DNA of 64,000 nucleotides from Thermaerobacter sp. FW80 (GTDB lineage Bacteria; Bacillota; Sulfobacillia; Thermaerobacterales; Thermaerobacteraceae). The first letter of the stretch is position 1. Each line of letters begins with the position of its first letter. Location: positions 2,765,245 through 2,829,244 of the forward strand of contig NZ_CP037895.1 in the NCBI RefSeq assembly GCF_004634385.1, read 5' to 3'. A program made the position numbers and the translations under genes. Below the pieces are notes generated by a model. That model worked only from the letters and a program-made list of their open reading frames with translations, ran no database searches and was not told the DNA's origin. Shown piece by piece: positions 53,328-62,135 of this stretch.

Positions 53328-55871
53328 CTACCGCCGGCCGGCGGGCACCGCCGCCCACTCCTGGCGCAGCTCCCGCGCGGCCTGGACCATGTGGCGCAGG
53401 GCGGGTTCGACCTCCTCGTAGCGTCGGGTCTTGAGGCCGCAGTCGGGGTTCACCCAGAGCTGCCCGGGATCCAACACCGACGCCGCCTTGCGCAGCAGAT
53501 CCTTGATCTCGTCCACCGACGGCACCCGCGGCGAGTGGATGTCGTACACGCCGGGGCCGACGTCGCTGGGGTAGCGGTGCTCGCCGAAGGCGTCCAGGAG
53601 CTCCATTCCCGACCGGGACGCCTCGATGAGGATCACGTCGGCGTCCAGGGCGGCGATGGCGTCCAGGATGTCGTTGAACTCCGAGTAGCACATGTGGGTG
53701 TGGACCTGGGTCTCGTCCCGCAAGCCGCCGGTCACCAGGCGGAAGCACTCGGTGGCCCAGGCCAGGTAGGCCGCGCGATCGGCCCGCCGCAGGGGCATGG
53801 CCTCGCGGAAGGCCGGTTCGTCGATCTGGATCACCCGGATCCCCGCTGCCTCCAGGTCCTGGACCTCGTCGCGGATGGCCAGGGCGATCTGGCGGCACGT
53901 CACCTCCCGCGGCTGGTCGTCGCGGACGAAGGACCACTGCAGGATGGTGACGGGTCCCGTCAACATGCCCTTGACGGGCCGGTCCGTCAGGGACTGGGCG
54001 TAGGTGATCCACTTCACCGTGATGGGGCCGGGCCGAGCCACGTCGCCGTAGAGGATCGGCGGCTTGACGCATCGGCTGCCGTAGCTCTGGACCCAGCCGT
54101 GGCGGGTGAAGGCGAAGCCCTCCAGCTGTTCCGCGAAGTACTCCACCATGTCGTTGCGCTCGGGTTCGCCGTGGACCAGCACGTCCAGGCCCAGCTCCTC
54201 CTGCAGCCGGATCACCCGGCGGATCTCGGCGCGGATGCCCTCCTCGTAGGTCGCGTCGTCGATCTCCCCCCGCCGCCACCGGGCCCGGAGCCGGCGCACC
54301 TCCGGCGTCTGGGGGAAGGAGCCGATGGTGGTGGTGGGAAGGAGCGGCAGCCCGAGCCGCTCCCGCTGGCGCGCGCGGCGCTCGGGCGCCTTGGAGGGCC
54401 GCCGGGCGTCGTCGGGCTGGAGCCGCGCCAGCCGCTCCTGCACCTCGGGTCGGGTCCGGCGGGGCGAGCTGCGACGGGCGGCCACGGCCGCACGACTGGC
54501 GGCCAGGGCGTCGGCCACGGCCTGCCGCCCCTCGTTCAGGGCGCGGGTGAGGACGGCCACCTCCTCCAGCTTCTGCTTCGCGAAGGCCAGCCAGCCCTTG
54601 ATCTCCGGGTCGAACTCCGTCTCCAGCTCCAGGTCGATGGGCACGTGCAGCAAGGAGCACGACGGCGCCACGAAGATGCGTTCGGGTCCCAGCACCTCCC
54701 GGGCGCGTTCGAGGCGCTCCAGGGCCGCCTCCAGGTCGGTCCGCCAGACGTTGCGGCCGTCGACCACGCCCAGGGACAGGTGCATGGTCGGCGGCACGCC
54801 GGCCGCGAGCACCTGCTCCAGCTGCCCGGGGTCCCGCACCAGATCCAGGTGCAGGGCCTGCACGGGCAGGCTCAGGGCCAGCTCCAGGTTGTCCCGCAGG
54901 CCTTCGAAGTAGGTGGCGAGGAAGAGCCTCAGCCCCGGCGCCGCCTGGGCCAGCGCGGCGTAGGCCCGCCGAAAGGCGGCGCGGGCCGGTTCGTCCAGGT
55001 CGAGGACCAGGAAGGGCTCGTCGAGCTGCACCCACGTGGCGCCGGCGGCCTGAAGCTCCCGCAGCACCTGCCCGTACACGGGCAGGAGGCCGTCGAGCAG
55101 GGCGAGCCGCGGATCGGACGAGACGCCCTGGGCCACCCCGGCGGCCGAGGGCGCCGGGGCCGAACCCTGGCCAACCGACCCGGACGAACCGGCCGACCGG
55201 CTCGCGAACCCCGGCCTGCTGCCGTCGGCGGCCGCGGACGCCGTGGCGCCGCGAATCTTCGCCAGCAGGAGGAAGCTGACCGGCCCCAGCAGCACCGGAC
55301 GCGCCTCGAACCCTAGCGCCCGGGCCTCGCGGAACTCCTCCACCACCTTGCGGGACGCCAGATGGAAGGTCTGGCCCGGCTCCAGCTCGGGCACGATGTA
55401 GTGGTAGTTCGTGTCGAACCACTTGGTCATCTCCAGGGCGGGGACGCCCTGGCCGGGCGTCCCCCGGGCCATGGCGAAGTAGACGTCCAGGGGCACCCCC
55501 GGGGGGTCGGCTACCGGAGCGTCGCCGGATCCCGCCGGCCCGTCCGCCCCGAGCCCGCCCTCGGCCCCCGTCGTGGCGCGACGCGCGGCGGCAGGGTCGC
55601 CCGACCCCTGCGGCGTCCAGCCGTAGCGGGCCGGGACGGCGCCCACCATGCAAGCCGTGTCCAGCACGTGGTCGTAGAGGGAGAAGTCGCCGGCCGGGAC
55701 CACGTCGAGGCCGGCCTGCCGCTGCAGCTCCCAGTGGCGACGCCGCAGCTCGGCCGCCCTGCGGAGCAGCTCGTCCGCCGGGATCTTGCCGTCCCAGTAG
55801 GCCTCGAGGGCCTGCTTGAGTTCCCGGCCCGCGCCGATGCGGGGGAAACCCAGGTTCGTCGCCAGCGCCAT
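53328..55871 (-). CDS. metE: Cobalamin-independent methionine synthase
   Basis: Zinc enzyme of 847 residues that transfers a methyl group from methyltetrahydrofolate-triglutamate to homocysteine. N-terminal barrel: [36 protein letters not shown]-terminal barrel: [38 protein letters not shown], zinc ligands in [11 protein letters not shown] and NPDCGLKTR. It is longer than the usual ~755 residues because of two low-complexity inserts, one of which carries the 13-base motif. ATG 55871 follows GAGGAGGCGAGG. A SAM-I riboswitch lies upstream. Confidence 0.96.
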   Translation of the reverse strand: MALATNLGFPRIGAGRELKQALEAYWDGKIPADELLRRAAELRRRHWELQRQAGLDVVPAGDFSLYDHVLDTACMVGAVPARYGWTPQGSGDPAAARRATTGAEGGLGADGPAGSGDAPVADPPGVPLDVYFAMARGTPGQGVPALEMTKWFDTNYHYIVPELEPGQTFHLASRKVVEEFREARALGFEARPVLLGPVSFLLLAKIRGATASAAADGSRPGFASRSAGSSGSVGQGSAPAPSAAGVAQGVSSDPRLALLDGLLPVYGQVLRELQAAGATWVQLDEPFLVLDLDEPARAAFRRAYAALAQAAPGLRLFLATYFEGLRDNLELALSLPVQALHLDLVRDPGQLEQVLAAGVPPTMHLSLGVVDGRNVWRTDLEAALERLERAREVLGPERIFVAPSCSLLHVPIDLELETEFDPEIKGWLAFAKQKLEEVAVLTRALNEGRQAVADALAASRAAVAARRSSPRRTRPEVQERLARLQPDDARRPSKAPERRARQRERLGLPLLPTTTIGSFPQTPEVRRLRARWRRGEIDDATYEEGIRAEIRRVIRLQEELGLDVLVHGEPERNDMVEYFAEQLEGFAFTRHGWVQSYGSRCVKPPILYGDVARPGPITVKWITYAQSLTDRPVKGMLTGPVTILQWSFVRDDQPREVTCRQIALAIRDEVQDLEAAGIRVIQIDEPAFREAMPLRRADRAAYLAWATECFRLVTGGLRDETQVHTHMCYSEFNDILDAIAALDADVILIEASRSGMELLDAFGEHRYPSDVGPGVYDIHSPRVPSVDEIKDLLRKAASVLDPGQLWVNPDCGLKTRRYEEVEPALRHMVQAARELRQEWAAVPAGRR

Positions 55872-55952
55872 CGATCCTCGCCTCCTCGGCCGGGCGGGAT
55901 CGCCCCCTGCGGGGGTCGCCTCCCTCCCGGGGTCGATCCCGCCCGACAAATG

Positions 55953-55980
55953 AAAACCCTCTCCGGGAAAGGAGAGGGGG
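55953..55980 (-). terminator. Riboswitch-controlled terminator of metE
   Basis: On the minus strand CCCTCTCC and GGAGAGGG pair around a 6-base loop and are followed by TTTTCATTTG. It lies just after the aptamer and before the start codon. Confidence 0.88.
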
Positions 55981-55991
55981 CCTCGCCTTTC

Positions 55992-56102
55992 CCTATCTCC
56001 CGGGAGGACGTCTCCCGCGGGAATTGGCACCGTGCCGCCGCGGACGCCCGGCGGCCGGTTGCCGTGGCGTCATCGGGCCCGTCCCTCGGCCACTCTCGAT
56101 AG
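55992..56102 (-). ncRNA. SAM-I (S-box) riboswitch of metE
   Basis: Read on the minus strand: CTATCGAGAGTGGCCGAGGG, ACGGGCCCGATGACGCC, ACGGCAACCGG, GGTGCCAATTCCCGC and closing GGGAGATAGGG. All S-box core elements are in order, and the ends pair. Its sequence is clearly related to the copy at 45162. High SAM should stop metE expression. The promoter is not obvious in the 240 bases to the right. Confidence 0.95.
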
Positions 56103-56340
56103 GGCGTCGTGCTGGGGTGTGACTGGGATCGCGCCGCGGTCGCGCAGTGCGCGATGCGGGCCGCGGACGTTGGGGACTGCTATTCGGGGTGCGGACGCCA
56201 AGTCCTTCCCCCGGCCACCTCCCTTCATGGCGTCGCGAGCCGCTTCCTGCAGGGCGCCGGGCCGCGGTGTCTGGGCCTGCCAACGCATCCAACCCGCCGC
56301 CGGCGCAGGCTCGGGCTCCCCCGTCACAGGTCGATGCCCG

Positions 56341-56784
56341 TCAAGGGCGGACCAGGTCGCGCCACTGCTGCCGGTACATCCACGCCATGTCCCAGTAGGC
56401 GAGCCACGTCCGCTCCTTCCAATCGGCCAGCCGCTCCGGGTTCCGCACCAGCAGCGCGATGCCCCGGCTGGCCCAGAACCGCAGGGGCAGCGGCGCCGCG
56501 ACCAGGTCGACGACGTCGACGGGCAGCCGCACGACCCTTTCGCACGCGCGCCCGATGGCGGCTAGCGTCGCCTCGTCGAGGGGCCGCCCATCCCGGCTGT
56601 GGAGGGCGACGTCGAGGTCCCTGTAGGGCAGTCCCTCGAAGAACGATCCGAAGCCCAGCGCGAAGTCCAGCTCGTCCCACTCCGCGAGCACGCGCCCGAC
56701 GGCCATGCCCAGCGCTTCACGCTCCGAATCGGCCGCCGCCGGGAACACCCGTCGGAGCCCCTCATCCACCACGCTCCTCGCCAC
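56341..56784 (-). CDS. Minimal nucleotidyltransferase (MNT) domain protein
   Basis: Protein of 147 residues. The nucleotidyltransferase core FALGFGSFFEGLPYRDLDVAL gives GS...G and the DxD metal pair (shown: GFGSFFEGLPYRDLD). A C-terminal segment ERLADWKERTWLAYWD is typical of MntA-type proteins that AMPylate HEPN toxins. GTG 56784 follows GAGGGAGAAGG. No intact HEPN gene is adjacent; only a short overlapping frame lies upstream. Confidence 0.8.
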   Translation of the reverse strand: MARSVVDEGLRRVFPAAADSEREALGMAVGRVLAEWDELDFALGFGSFFEGLPYRDLDVALHSRDGRPLDEATLAAIGRACERVVRLPVDVVDLVAAPLPLRFWASRGIALLVRNPERLADWKERTWLAYWDMAWMYRQQWRDLVRP

Positions 56785-56875
56785 CCTTCTCCCTCAGGTC
56801 CTCGACGGCCTCGACGAACCGGTCGAGATCGCCCAAGCTGTCCCGGAGAAGGCGGTGAAGGACGCGATCATCCAC
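56762..56875 (-). CDS. Short overlapping frame, possible HEPN remnant
   Basis: A 37-residue frame (VDDRVLHRLLRDSLGDLDRF, then EAVEDLREKGGEERGG) starts at GTG 56875 after GGTTGGGG and overlaps the start of the MNT gene. It has good codon periodicity and resembles the first helix of HEPN/DUF86 proteins, but it is far too short for a whole HEPN domain. It may be a truncated partner, a small helper, or chance. The bases to 57130 hold no other gene. Confidence 0.35.
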   Translation of the reverse strand: MDDRVLHRLLRDSLGDLDRFVEAVEDLREKGGEERGG

Positions 56876-57173
56876 ACCCCAACCATCCCCTCGACGCGAT
56901 GCAGGGGCTCCGGTGTCGTCGCCCGTGGCGGCCGATGCCCGAGGTGCGGCTCGCCGCGTGCACGAGGCGCGGCTCGCCGAGCCGGCACGCCGTATGCCTC
57001 CGTCACGACGATTCTACCCGATACGCGTCCGTACGCGCCGCGACCTCCGCTGCATCCCCTCCCCACAGCCCTCGATGCCCCCTGGCGTCCGGGAGGAGGC
57101 CTTGACACCACCCGTCCACCCGACTTCAATGGGGACTAAGTAAACTAACTCAATCGTATTTGTTGGGAATAGG

Positions 57174-58997
57174 GTGCTCCGCAGCGGAGCGCCACGAGGA
57201 GCGACGCGGGTGGGAGCGACGCCTGTGGGAACCGATGGTGGGCTGCGAGGACCCGACGGCACCGCGCCCGGTCGCGTTCCTTACTATCCCGTCATGCTCG
57301 ATCTGCGGGACCGGCCATGCGTGGTGCTGGGCGGGGGTCGCGAAGCCGAGGCTAAGGTGTGCGGGCTCCTGGACGCCGGCGCCCGGGTGACGCTGGTGGC
57401 CGCCACGGCCACGGAGGCCCTCGCCCGCTGGGCGGCCGAGGGTCGGATCCGCTGGATTCGGCGCGAGTACCGACCCGGCGACCTGGCCGGGTTCGTCCTG
57501 GTCATCGCGGCCACCGGCGATCCCGACCTCAACCGGCGGATCCGCCGCGAGGCCGACCGGCGCCACCTGTGGGTCAACGCCGTCGACGACCCGCCCCACT
57601 GCAGCTTCATCCTCCCCGCAGTGCATCGCCAGGGCGACCTGGTGGTGGCCGTCGGGACCGGCGGGCAGAGCCCTGCGCTGGCGGCGCGCCTACGCGACCG
57701 GCTGGCCCGCGAGCTGGGGCCGGAGTACGCCACCTGGATCGCGCTGCTCGGGTCGATGCGCCCGGCGGTTGCCGCCCGCATCCCCGATCCCGACCGGCGA
57801 CGGGCCCTCTGGTACCGCATGGTGGACTCCGAGGGGCTCGCCCTGGTCCGTCGTGGGGACGTGGAGGGAGCGCGCCGACTCCTCGAGGCCCTGCTCGACG
57901 CGGCGGCCGGTGGGCCGGCGGACGCGCCCCCTGCGTCGGCCGCGCTGACGCCGCACCCGACCAGCCGCCCCGGCGACGCGGCACCGGACCCTCGGGCCGA
58001 CGGGTTCGCCGAAGGGGCGGACCCCGCACCCACGGCCGTGGCCACGACGAGGGTCGGGACGGCGCCGGCCGGTGCGATCTCGGGCTCGGCCCACGGCGTC
58101 CAGGGCCGCAGCCGCCAGGCGCCCGCTGAGCCCGGCGTGCCCCGCCCCCTGCCGGGGCACCCTCAGCCGCCGCGCTCGCCCAGCCACCAGGGCCCGGGTA
58201 CCGTCTACCTGGTCGGTGCCGGCCCCGGGGACCCCGAGCTCTTGACGTTGCGAGCCGCCCGGATCCTGGCCGAGGCGGACTGCGTGCTCTACGACCGCCT
58301 GGTCTCACCCGCCGTGCTGGCCCGGGTGCGCCCCGGCGCCGAGCGCATCGCGGTGGGCAAGGCGCCCCGTGGCGCCGGCGGGTCGATGGCCGCCTGGAGC
58401 CAGGAGGCGATCCTGGATCTGTTGGCCGACCGCGCCCGGCGCCACCGGGTGGTGGTCCGCCTCAAGGGCGGCGATCCCATGGTCTTCGGCCGGGGCGGGG
58501 AGGAACTGGCGGAGCTGCGTCGCCGCGGCATCCCGGTCCAGGTCGTGCCCGGGGTGACGTCCGCGGTGGCGGCGCCCGGCTTGGCGGGCATCCCCCTGAC
58601 CCTGCGCGGGGTGGCGTCGTCCTTCACCGTGGCCAGCGGCCACTGTCAGGCCGGTTCGTCCCAGGACTGGGCCCGGCTGGCTGCCGCCGACACCCTGGTG
58701 GTGCTCATGGGCGTGGCGAACCGCCAGGCCACCGCCCGGGCGCTGATCGAGGCGGGGCGCCCGCCCGCCGAGCCGTGCGCCTTCGTGGAGTGGGCCAGCT
58801 GGCCCCGGCAGCGGGTGATCCGGGCGACCCTGGAGGCCGTCGCCGCCGGCCGCGTCCAGGCGGAGGCACCGGCCGTATGGATCATCGGCCCGGTGGCCGC
58901 CTGGGCGGACGAACCGGCGATCCGGAGCACCCCACCGGCCGCCCGGGTCGACGCCCCCTCGTCCCCGGCTCCCGTCCGCGGAGCGTCCAGGAGGTGA
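57174..58997 (+). CDS. cysG: Siroheme synthase: precorrin-2 dehydrogenase + uroporphyrinogen-III methyltransferase
   Basis: Bifunctional enzyme of about 600 residues that turns uroporphyrinogen III into sirohydrochlorin/siroheme for the reductase encoded next. N-terminal SirC/Met8-type domain: PCVVLGGGREAEAKVCGLLD, VIAATGDPDLNRRIRREA, VNAVDDPPHCSFILPAV. A linker of about 90 low-complexity residues follows. C-terminal CobA-type domain: VYLVGAGPGDPELLTLRAAR, YDRLVSP, VRLKGGDPMVFGRGGEEL, VVPGVTSAVAAPGLAGIPLT. GTG 57174 and GTG 57225 are both possible; the second has GGGAG 8 bases before it. An AT-rich patch at 57135-57172 probably holds the operon promoter. Confidence 0.94.
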   Translation: MLRSGAPRGATRVGATPVGTDGGLRGPDGTAPGRVPYYPVMLDLRDRPCVVLGGGREAEAKVCGLLDAGARVTLVAATATEALARWAAEGRIRWIRREYRPGDLAGFVLVIAATGDPDLNRRIRREADRRHLWVNAVDDPPHCSFILPAVHRQGDLVVAVGTGGQSPALAARLRDRLARELGPEYATWIALLGSMRPAVAARIPDPDRRRALWYRMVDSEGLALVRRGDVEGARRLLEALLDAAAGGPADAPPASAALTPHPTSRPGDAAPDPRADGFAEGADPAPTAVATTRVGTAPAGAISGSAHGVQGRSRQAPAEPGVPRPLPGHPQPPRSPSHQGPGTVYLVGAGPGDPELLTLRAARILAEADCVLYDRLVSPAVLARVRPGAERIAVGKAPRGAGGSMAAWSQEAILDLLADRARRHRVVVRLKGGDPMVFGRGGEELAELRRRGIPVQVVPGVTSAVAAPGLAGIPLTLRGVASSFTVASGHCQAGSSQDWARLAAADTLVVLMGVANRQATARALIEAGRPPAEPCAFVEWASWPRQRVIRATLEAVAAGRVQAEAPAVWIIGPVAAWADEPAIRSTPPAARVDAPSSPAPVRGASRR

Positions 58998-59002
58998 CCC
59001 TC

Positions 59003-60727
59003 ATGACCGGCCTCAACCCGCCCGAGGTCCCCAGGACCCCGGCGAGTCCGTCGTCCGCGGAAGGTGCCAGCCCCCCACCGGCCGGCGCCCATCCGCGGGG
59101 TTCGGATCGCGACGGCGCCCGCCCCGGCCGGGCGCGGCGCGAGCGGCGCCCGCTGACCTGGGAGGAGGTGCGCCGCCGCAACTACGTGGAGCGCGTCAAG
59201 CACGAGAAGCTGCCCTTCGACCTGCTGGACGAGCTGCCGCGGCTGGCCGCCACCCACTACGAGGACATCCCGGAGGACGACATCCTCCGCCTGCAGTGGT
59301 GGGGGCTCTACCACGACAAGCCCAAGGTCGGCACCTTCATGATGCGGGTCAAGATCCCGGGCGGCATCGTCACGCCCCAGCAGCTGCGGGTGATCGGCGA
59401 GATCTCCCGCCGCTTCGGGCGCAACAGCGGCGAGATCTCGACCCGCCAGAACATCCAGATCCACTGGATCGAGCTCAAGGACGTGCCGGCCATCTTCGAC
59501 CTGTTGCGGCAGAACGGCCTCACCACCGCGGGGGCGTGCGGCGACATCCTGCGCAACATCACCGGCTGCCCGGTGGCGGGGATCGACGCCGGCGAGCTCT
59601 TCGACACGCGACCCTACGTGCGGGCCCTGGCCGACTTCTTCTACCACAACCGCGAGTACAGCGACCTGCCGCGCAAGCACAAGTGGACCCTGGCGGCCTG
59701 CCCCCACCAGTGCAACGCCCCGGAGATCCACGACGTCGGCCTGGTGGGCACCGTGGTCGACGGGCAGCCGGGCTTCGCCGTGCTGGTGGGGGGCGGCCTC
59801 TCCACCTACCCGCGCCTGGCCGAGCCCCTGGGCGTGTTCGTCCCGCCGGAGGAGCTCATCGACTTCCTCCGGGCGCTCTTGGAGGTGTGGAGCAACGACC
59901 TCACCTACCGGGCCAACCGGGCCAAGGCGCGCTTCAAGTTCATGGTGGAAGACCACGGCCCCGAGGCGATCCGCCGCCGCATCGAGGAACGCCTGGGCCG
60001 CCCGCTGCGACCGCTGGCCGAGGTGCCCCGGCCCGCCGGCCGCACGGGGCATCTGGGGATCCACCCCCAGAAGCAGGAAGGGCGCTACTACATCGGCTTC
60101 CCCGTCTTCCCCGGCCTGATCTCCGGCGACCAGATGGTGGCCGTGGCCGACCTGGCGGAGGCCTACGGCGAGGACGTGCGCTTCACCCGCGAGCAGAACC
60201 TGATCATCACCGGCATCGCCCGGGCCGACGTGGACCGGGTGGTGGCGGCCATGGCGGAGCTCGGCTTCCCGCTGGACGTCAACCCGGTGCGGGGCGGCAG
60301 CATCGCCTGCACCGGCAACCCCCACTGCAACTACGCCGTGGGCGACACCAAGCCGCAGCTGGTGCGGCTGGTGGAGCGGCTGGAGGCCCGCTTCGGTGAG
60401 GCCATCGCGGACCTCCACATCCACCTGGACGGTTGCCCCCACGCCTGCGGCCAGCATTGGGTGGGCGACGTCGGGATCCAGGGGACCACGGCCCGGGACG
60501 AACGCGGCGAGAAGATCCCGGCCTACGACATCCTGCTGCGGGGCGGGCTCGGCCCGGAGGCGGCCATCGGCCGGCCGGTGGCCCGGCGGGTGCCCGCCGA
60601 CCGGCTGGGCGACTACGTGGAGCGCCTGGTCGCCTTCTACCTGGCCGAGCGGCGCCCGGGGGAGTCGCCCCAGGCCTTCTTCCGCCGGCACGACGACGCG
60701 CAGCTGCTGGCGGTGATGGAGGGTTGA
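59003..60727 (+). CDS. Siroheme-dependent sulfite/nitrite reductase
   Basis: Reductase of 574 residues carrying siroheme and a [4Fe-4S] cluster; it reduces sulfite to sulfide (or nitrite to ammonia) in the cytosol. Features: FMMRVKIPGGIVTPQQLRVI, the siroheme-contacting STRQNIQIHWI, ACGDILRNITGCPVAGID, and cluster Cys in CTGNPHCNYAVGDTK and DGCPHACGQHW. ATG 59003 follows GGAGGTGA. Position between siroheme synthase and APS reductase favours sulfite as the substrate. Confidence 0.93.
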   Translation: MTGLNPPEVPRTPASPSSAEGASPPPAGAHPRGSDRDGARPGRARRERRPLTWEEVRRRNYVERVKHEKLPFDLLDELPRLAATHYEDIPEDDILRLQWWGLYHDKPKVGTFMMRVKIPGGIVTPQQLRVIGEISRRFGRNSGEISTRQNIQIHWIELKDVPAIFDLLRQNGLTTAGACGDILRNITGCPVAGIDAGELFDTRPYVRALADFFYHNREYSDLPRKHKWTLAACPHQCNAPEIHDVGLVGTVVDGQPGFAVLVGGGLSTYPRLAEPLGVFVPPEELIDFLRALLEVWSNDLTYRANRAKARFKFMVEDHGPEAIRRRIEERLGRPLRPLAEVPRPAGRTGHLGIHPQKQEGRYYIGFPVFPGLISGDQMVAVADLAEAYGEDVRFTREQNLIITGIARADVDRVVAAMAELGFPLDVNPVRGGSIACTGNPHCNYAVGDTKPQLVRLVERLEARFGEAIADLHIHLDGCPHACGQHWVGDVGIQGTTARDERGEKIPAYDILLRGGLGPEAAIGRPVARRVPADRLGDYVERLVAFYLAERRPGESPQAFFRRHDDAQLLAVMEG

Positions 60728-60740
60728 AGGAGGGATCGCC

Positions 60741-61559
60741 GTGCAGCCGTCGAGCACGCCCTCGCGCCCCGCGCTGATGGACGACTACGAGGCGGGCCAG
60801 TGGGCCGTCCACTTCGAGGACCGGGAGCCTGAGGACCTGCTGGAGTGGGCCTTCGAGCGGTTCGGCACCCAGCGCCTGGCCCTGATCTCGAGCTTCCAGG
60901 CCGAGTCCAGCGTGCTGATCGACATGGCCTGGCGCATCAACCCCCAGGTGCGGGTGATCACCGTCGACACCGGGCGACTGCCCCAGGAGACCTACGAGCT
61001 GATCGACCGCGTGCGGGAGCGCTACGGCATCGCCGTCGAGGTGGTGATGCCCGATCCCGTGCTCATCGGCCGCATGGTGCGGCGCCACGGGATGAACCTG
61101 TTCTATCGCGACGTCAACCTGCGCCTTCTCTGTTGCCACCTGCGCAAGGTCCTGCCCCTGCAGCAGGTGCTGGAGGGCCTGGACGCCTGGGTGACCGGCC
61201 TGCGGCGCGCCCAATGGGCGACCCGGGCCAACATCCGGAAGGTGGAGATCGACCACGACCACGGCGGGCTGGTCAAGCTCAACCCCCTGGCCGACTGGAG
61301 CGACGACGACGTCTGGGATTACATCCGCCAGAACGACGTCCCCTACAACGCCCTCTACGATCGGGGCTACACCAGCATCGGCTGCGCCCCCTGCACGCGC
61401 CCGGTGGAACCCGGCGCCGACCCCCGCAGCGGCCGCTGGTGGTGGGAGAAAGACGCGCCCAAGGAGTGCGGGATGCACTGCCCCATCGAGACCGGCGGCT
61501 TCGAGCACGAGGTGGAGGCGATCCTCGGGCACGACCTGGGCGGCCAGCTGAACGAATAG
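60741..61559 (+). CDS. cysH: Fe-S APS (PAPS) reductase
   Basis: Reductase of 272 residues that forms sulfite from adenylylsulfate with thioredoxin. PP-loop region ALISSFQAESSVLIDMAW, ITVDTGRLPQETYELID. The [4Fe-4S] ligands LLCCHLRKV and IGCAPCTRPV are both present, which marks the bacterial APS-using group, and the catalytic Cys is in KECGMHC. GTG 60741 follows GAAGGAGGG, 13 bases after the sulfite reductase. Part of the sulfate-assimilation operon. Confidence 0.95.
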   Translation: MQPSSTPSRPALMDDYEAGQWAVHFEDREPEDLLEWAFERFGTQRLALISSFQAESSVLIDMAWRINPQVRVITVDTGRLPQETYELIDRVRERYGIAVEVVMPDPVLIGRMVRRHGMNLFYRDVNLRLLCCHLRKVLPLQQVLEGLDAWVTGLRRAQWATRANIRKVEIDHDHGGLVKLNPLADWSDDDVWDYIRQNDVPYNALYDRGYTSIGCAPCTRPVEPGADPRSGRWWWEKDAPKECGMHCPIETGGFEHEVEAILGHDLGGQLNE

Positions 61560-61654
61560 GGCGCAGCCTGGGTCGCCGCGGGGAGGATCGCCGACGCGGC
61601 GGCGCCACCAGGGACCGGGACGGGGCGCCGTCGGCCAAGAGGGGGGTGGGTCCA

Positions 61655-62113
61655 TTGCCCGTGCACCTGCCAGGGGAGACGGCGGCCATCGTGCGCCAGG
61701 AGGCGGCCGCCTTCGCCGCCCAGGCCGCCAGCCCCGCCGTCCGCGAGGCCTTCGACCGGCTGGCCGCCGCGGCGGCGGAGGGCTCCGTGCCCGACGACCT
61801 GCTGGCGCTGCTGGGCCAGCTCCTCCAGCTCACCCTGACCAGCGGCCGGATCGCGGCGCGCTATGGCCCGCGGGAGGAACAGGCCCTGGGGGAGGTGTAC
61901 CGGCGCACCCCGCCGGGACGGGAGCTGGAGGGGCATGTGGCCGCGGTCAACGCGGCCCTGGCCGCGCTGGAGGGGCTCCCCCTGGAGAGCCTGCGCCTGG
62001 CGGCGGCGGGTCCGGGCCGGTTCCGCCTGGCCGTGGAGGCCGGCGGTCGGCGGCTGGTGCTGGACCTGGGTCCGACCGGCGCCACGGCGCGTAGCCTGGA
62101 GCTGGCGATCTAG
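61655..62113 (+). CDS. Conserved-looking protein of the sulfate operon, unknown
   Basis: Protein of about 152 residues, largely helical in its first half ([55 protein letters not shown]) and beta-like at its end ([20 protein letters not shown]). No motif that I recognise. TTG 61655 is chosen since GGGGGGTGGG lies just before it; GTG 61661 is an alternative. It sits between cysH and the APS kinase-sulfurylase gene in the same direction, so a role in sulfate activation is inferred from context only. Confidence 0.65.
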   Translation: MPVHLPGETAAIVRQEAAAFAAQAASPAVREAFDRLAAAAAEGSVPDDLLALLGQLLQLTLTSGRIAARYGPREEQALGEVYRRTPPGRELEGHVAAVNAALAALEGLPLESLRLAAAGPGRFRLAVEAGGRRLVLDLGPTGATARSLELAI

Positions 62114-62135
62114 ACGGGAAAGGTGGTGCTCGACC

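Larger units (their letters stand above)
27532..58661. repeat. Dispersed 13-base motif GGACGAACCGGCC (10 exact copies)
   Basis: Exact plus-strand copies start at 27532, 31822, 33209, 38029, 45582 and 55182; exact minus-strand copies occupy 39284-39296, 42279-42291, 54984-54996 and 58649-58661. Copies with 12 of 13 bases are at 16385-16396 (as a 12-mer), 47174, 53811 and 58906. Read in their host genes they encode DEPA five times, AGSS three times, TNRP once and RFV once, so selection is on DNA rather than protein. I know no established name for this motif. Confidence 0.7.

Noticed and set aside
53811-53822. Counting the near-copy in metE as part of the 13-base motif family
   Set aside because: Here the sequence encodes the conserved IDEPAF of MetE, so protein constraint alone can explain it; it is kept out of the exact count.
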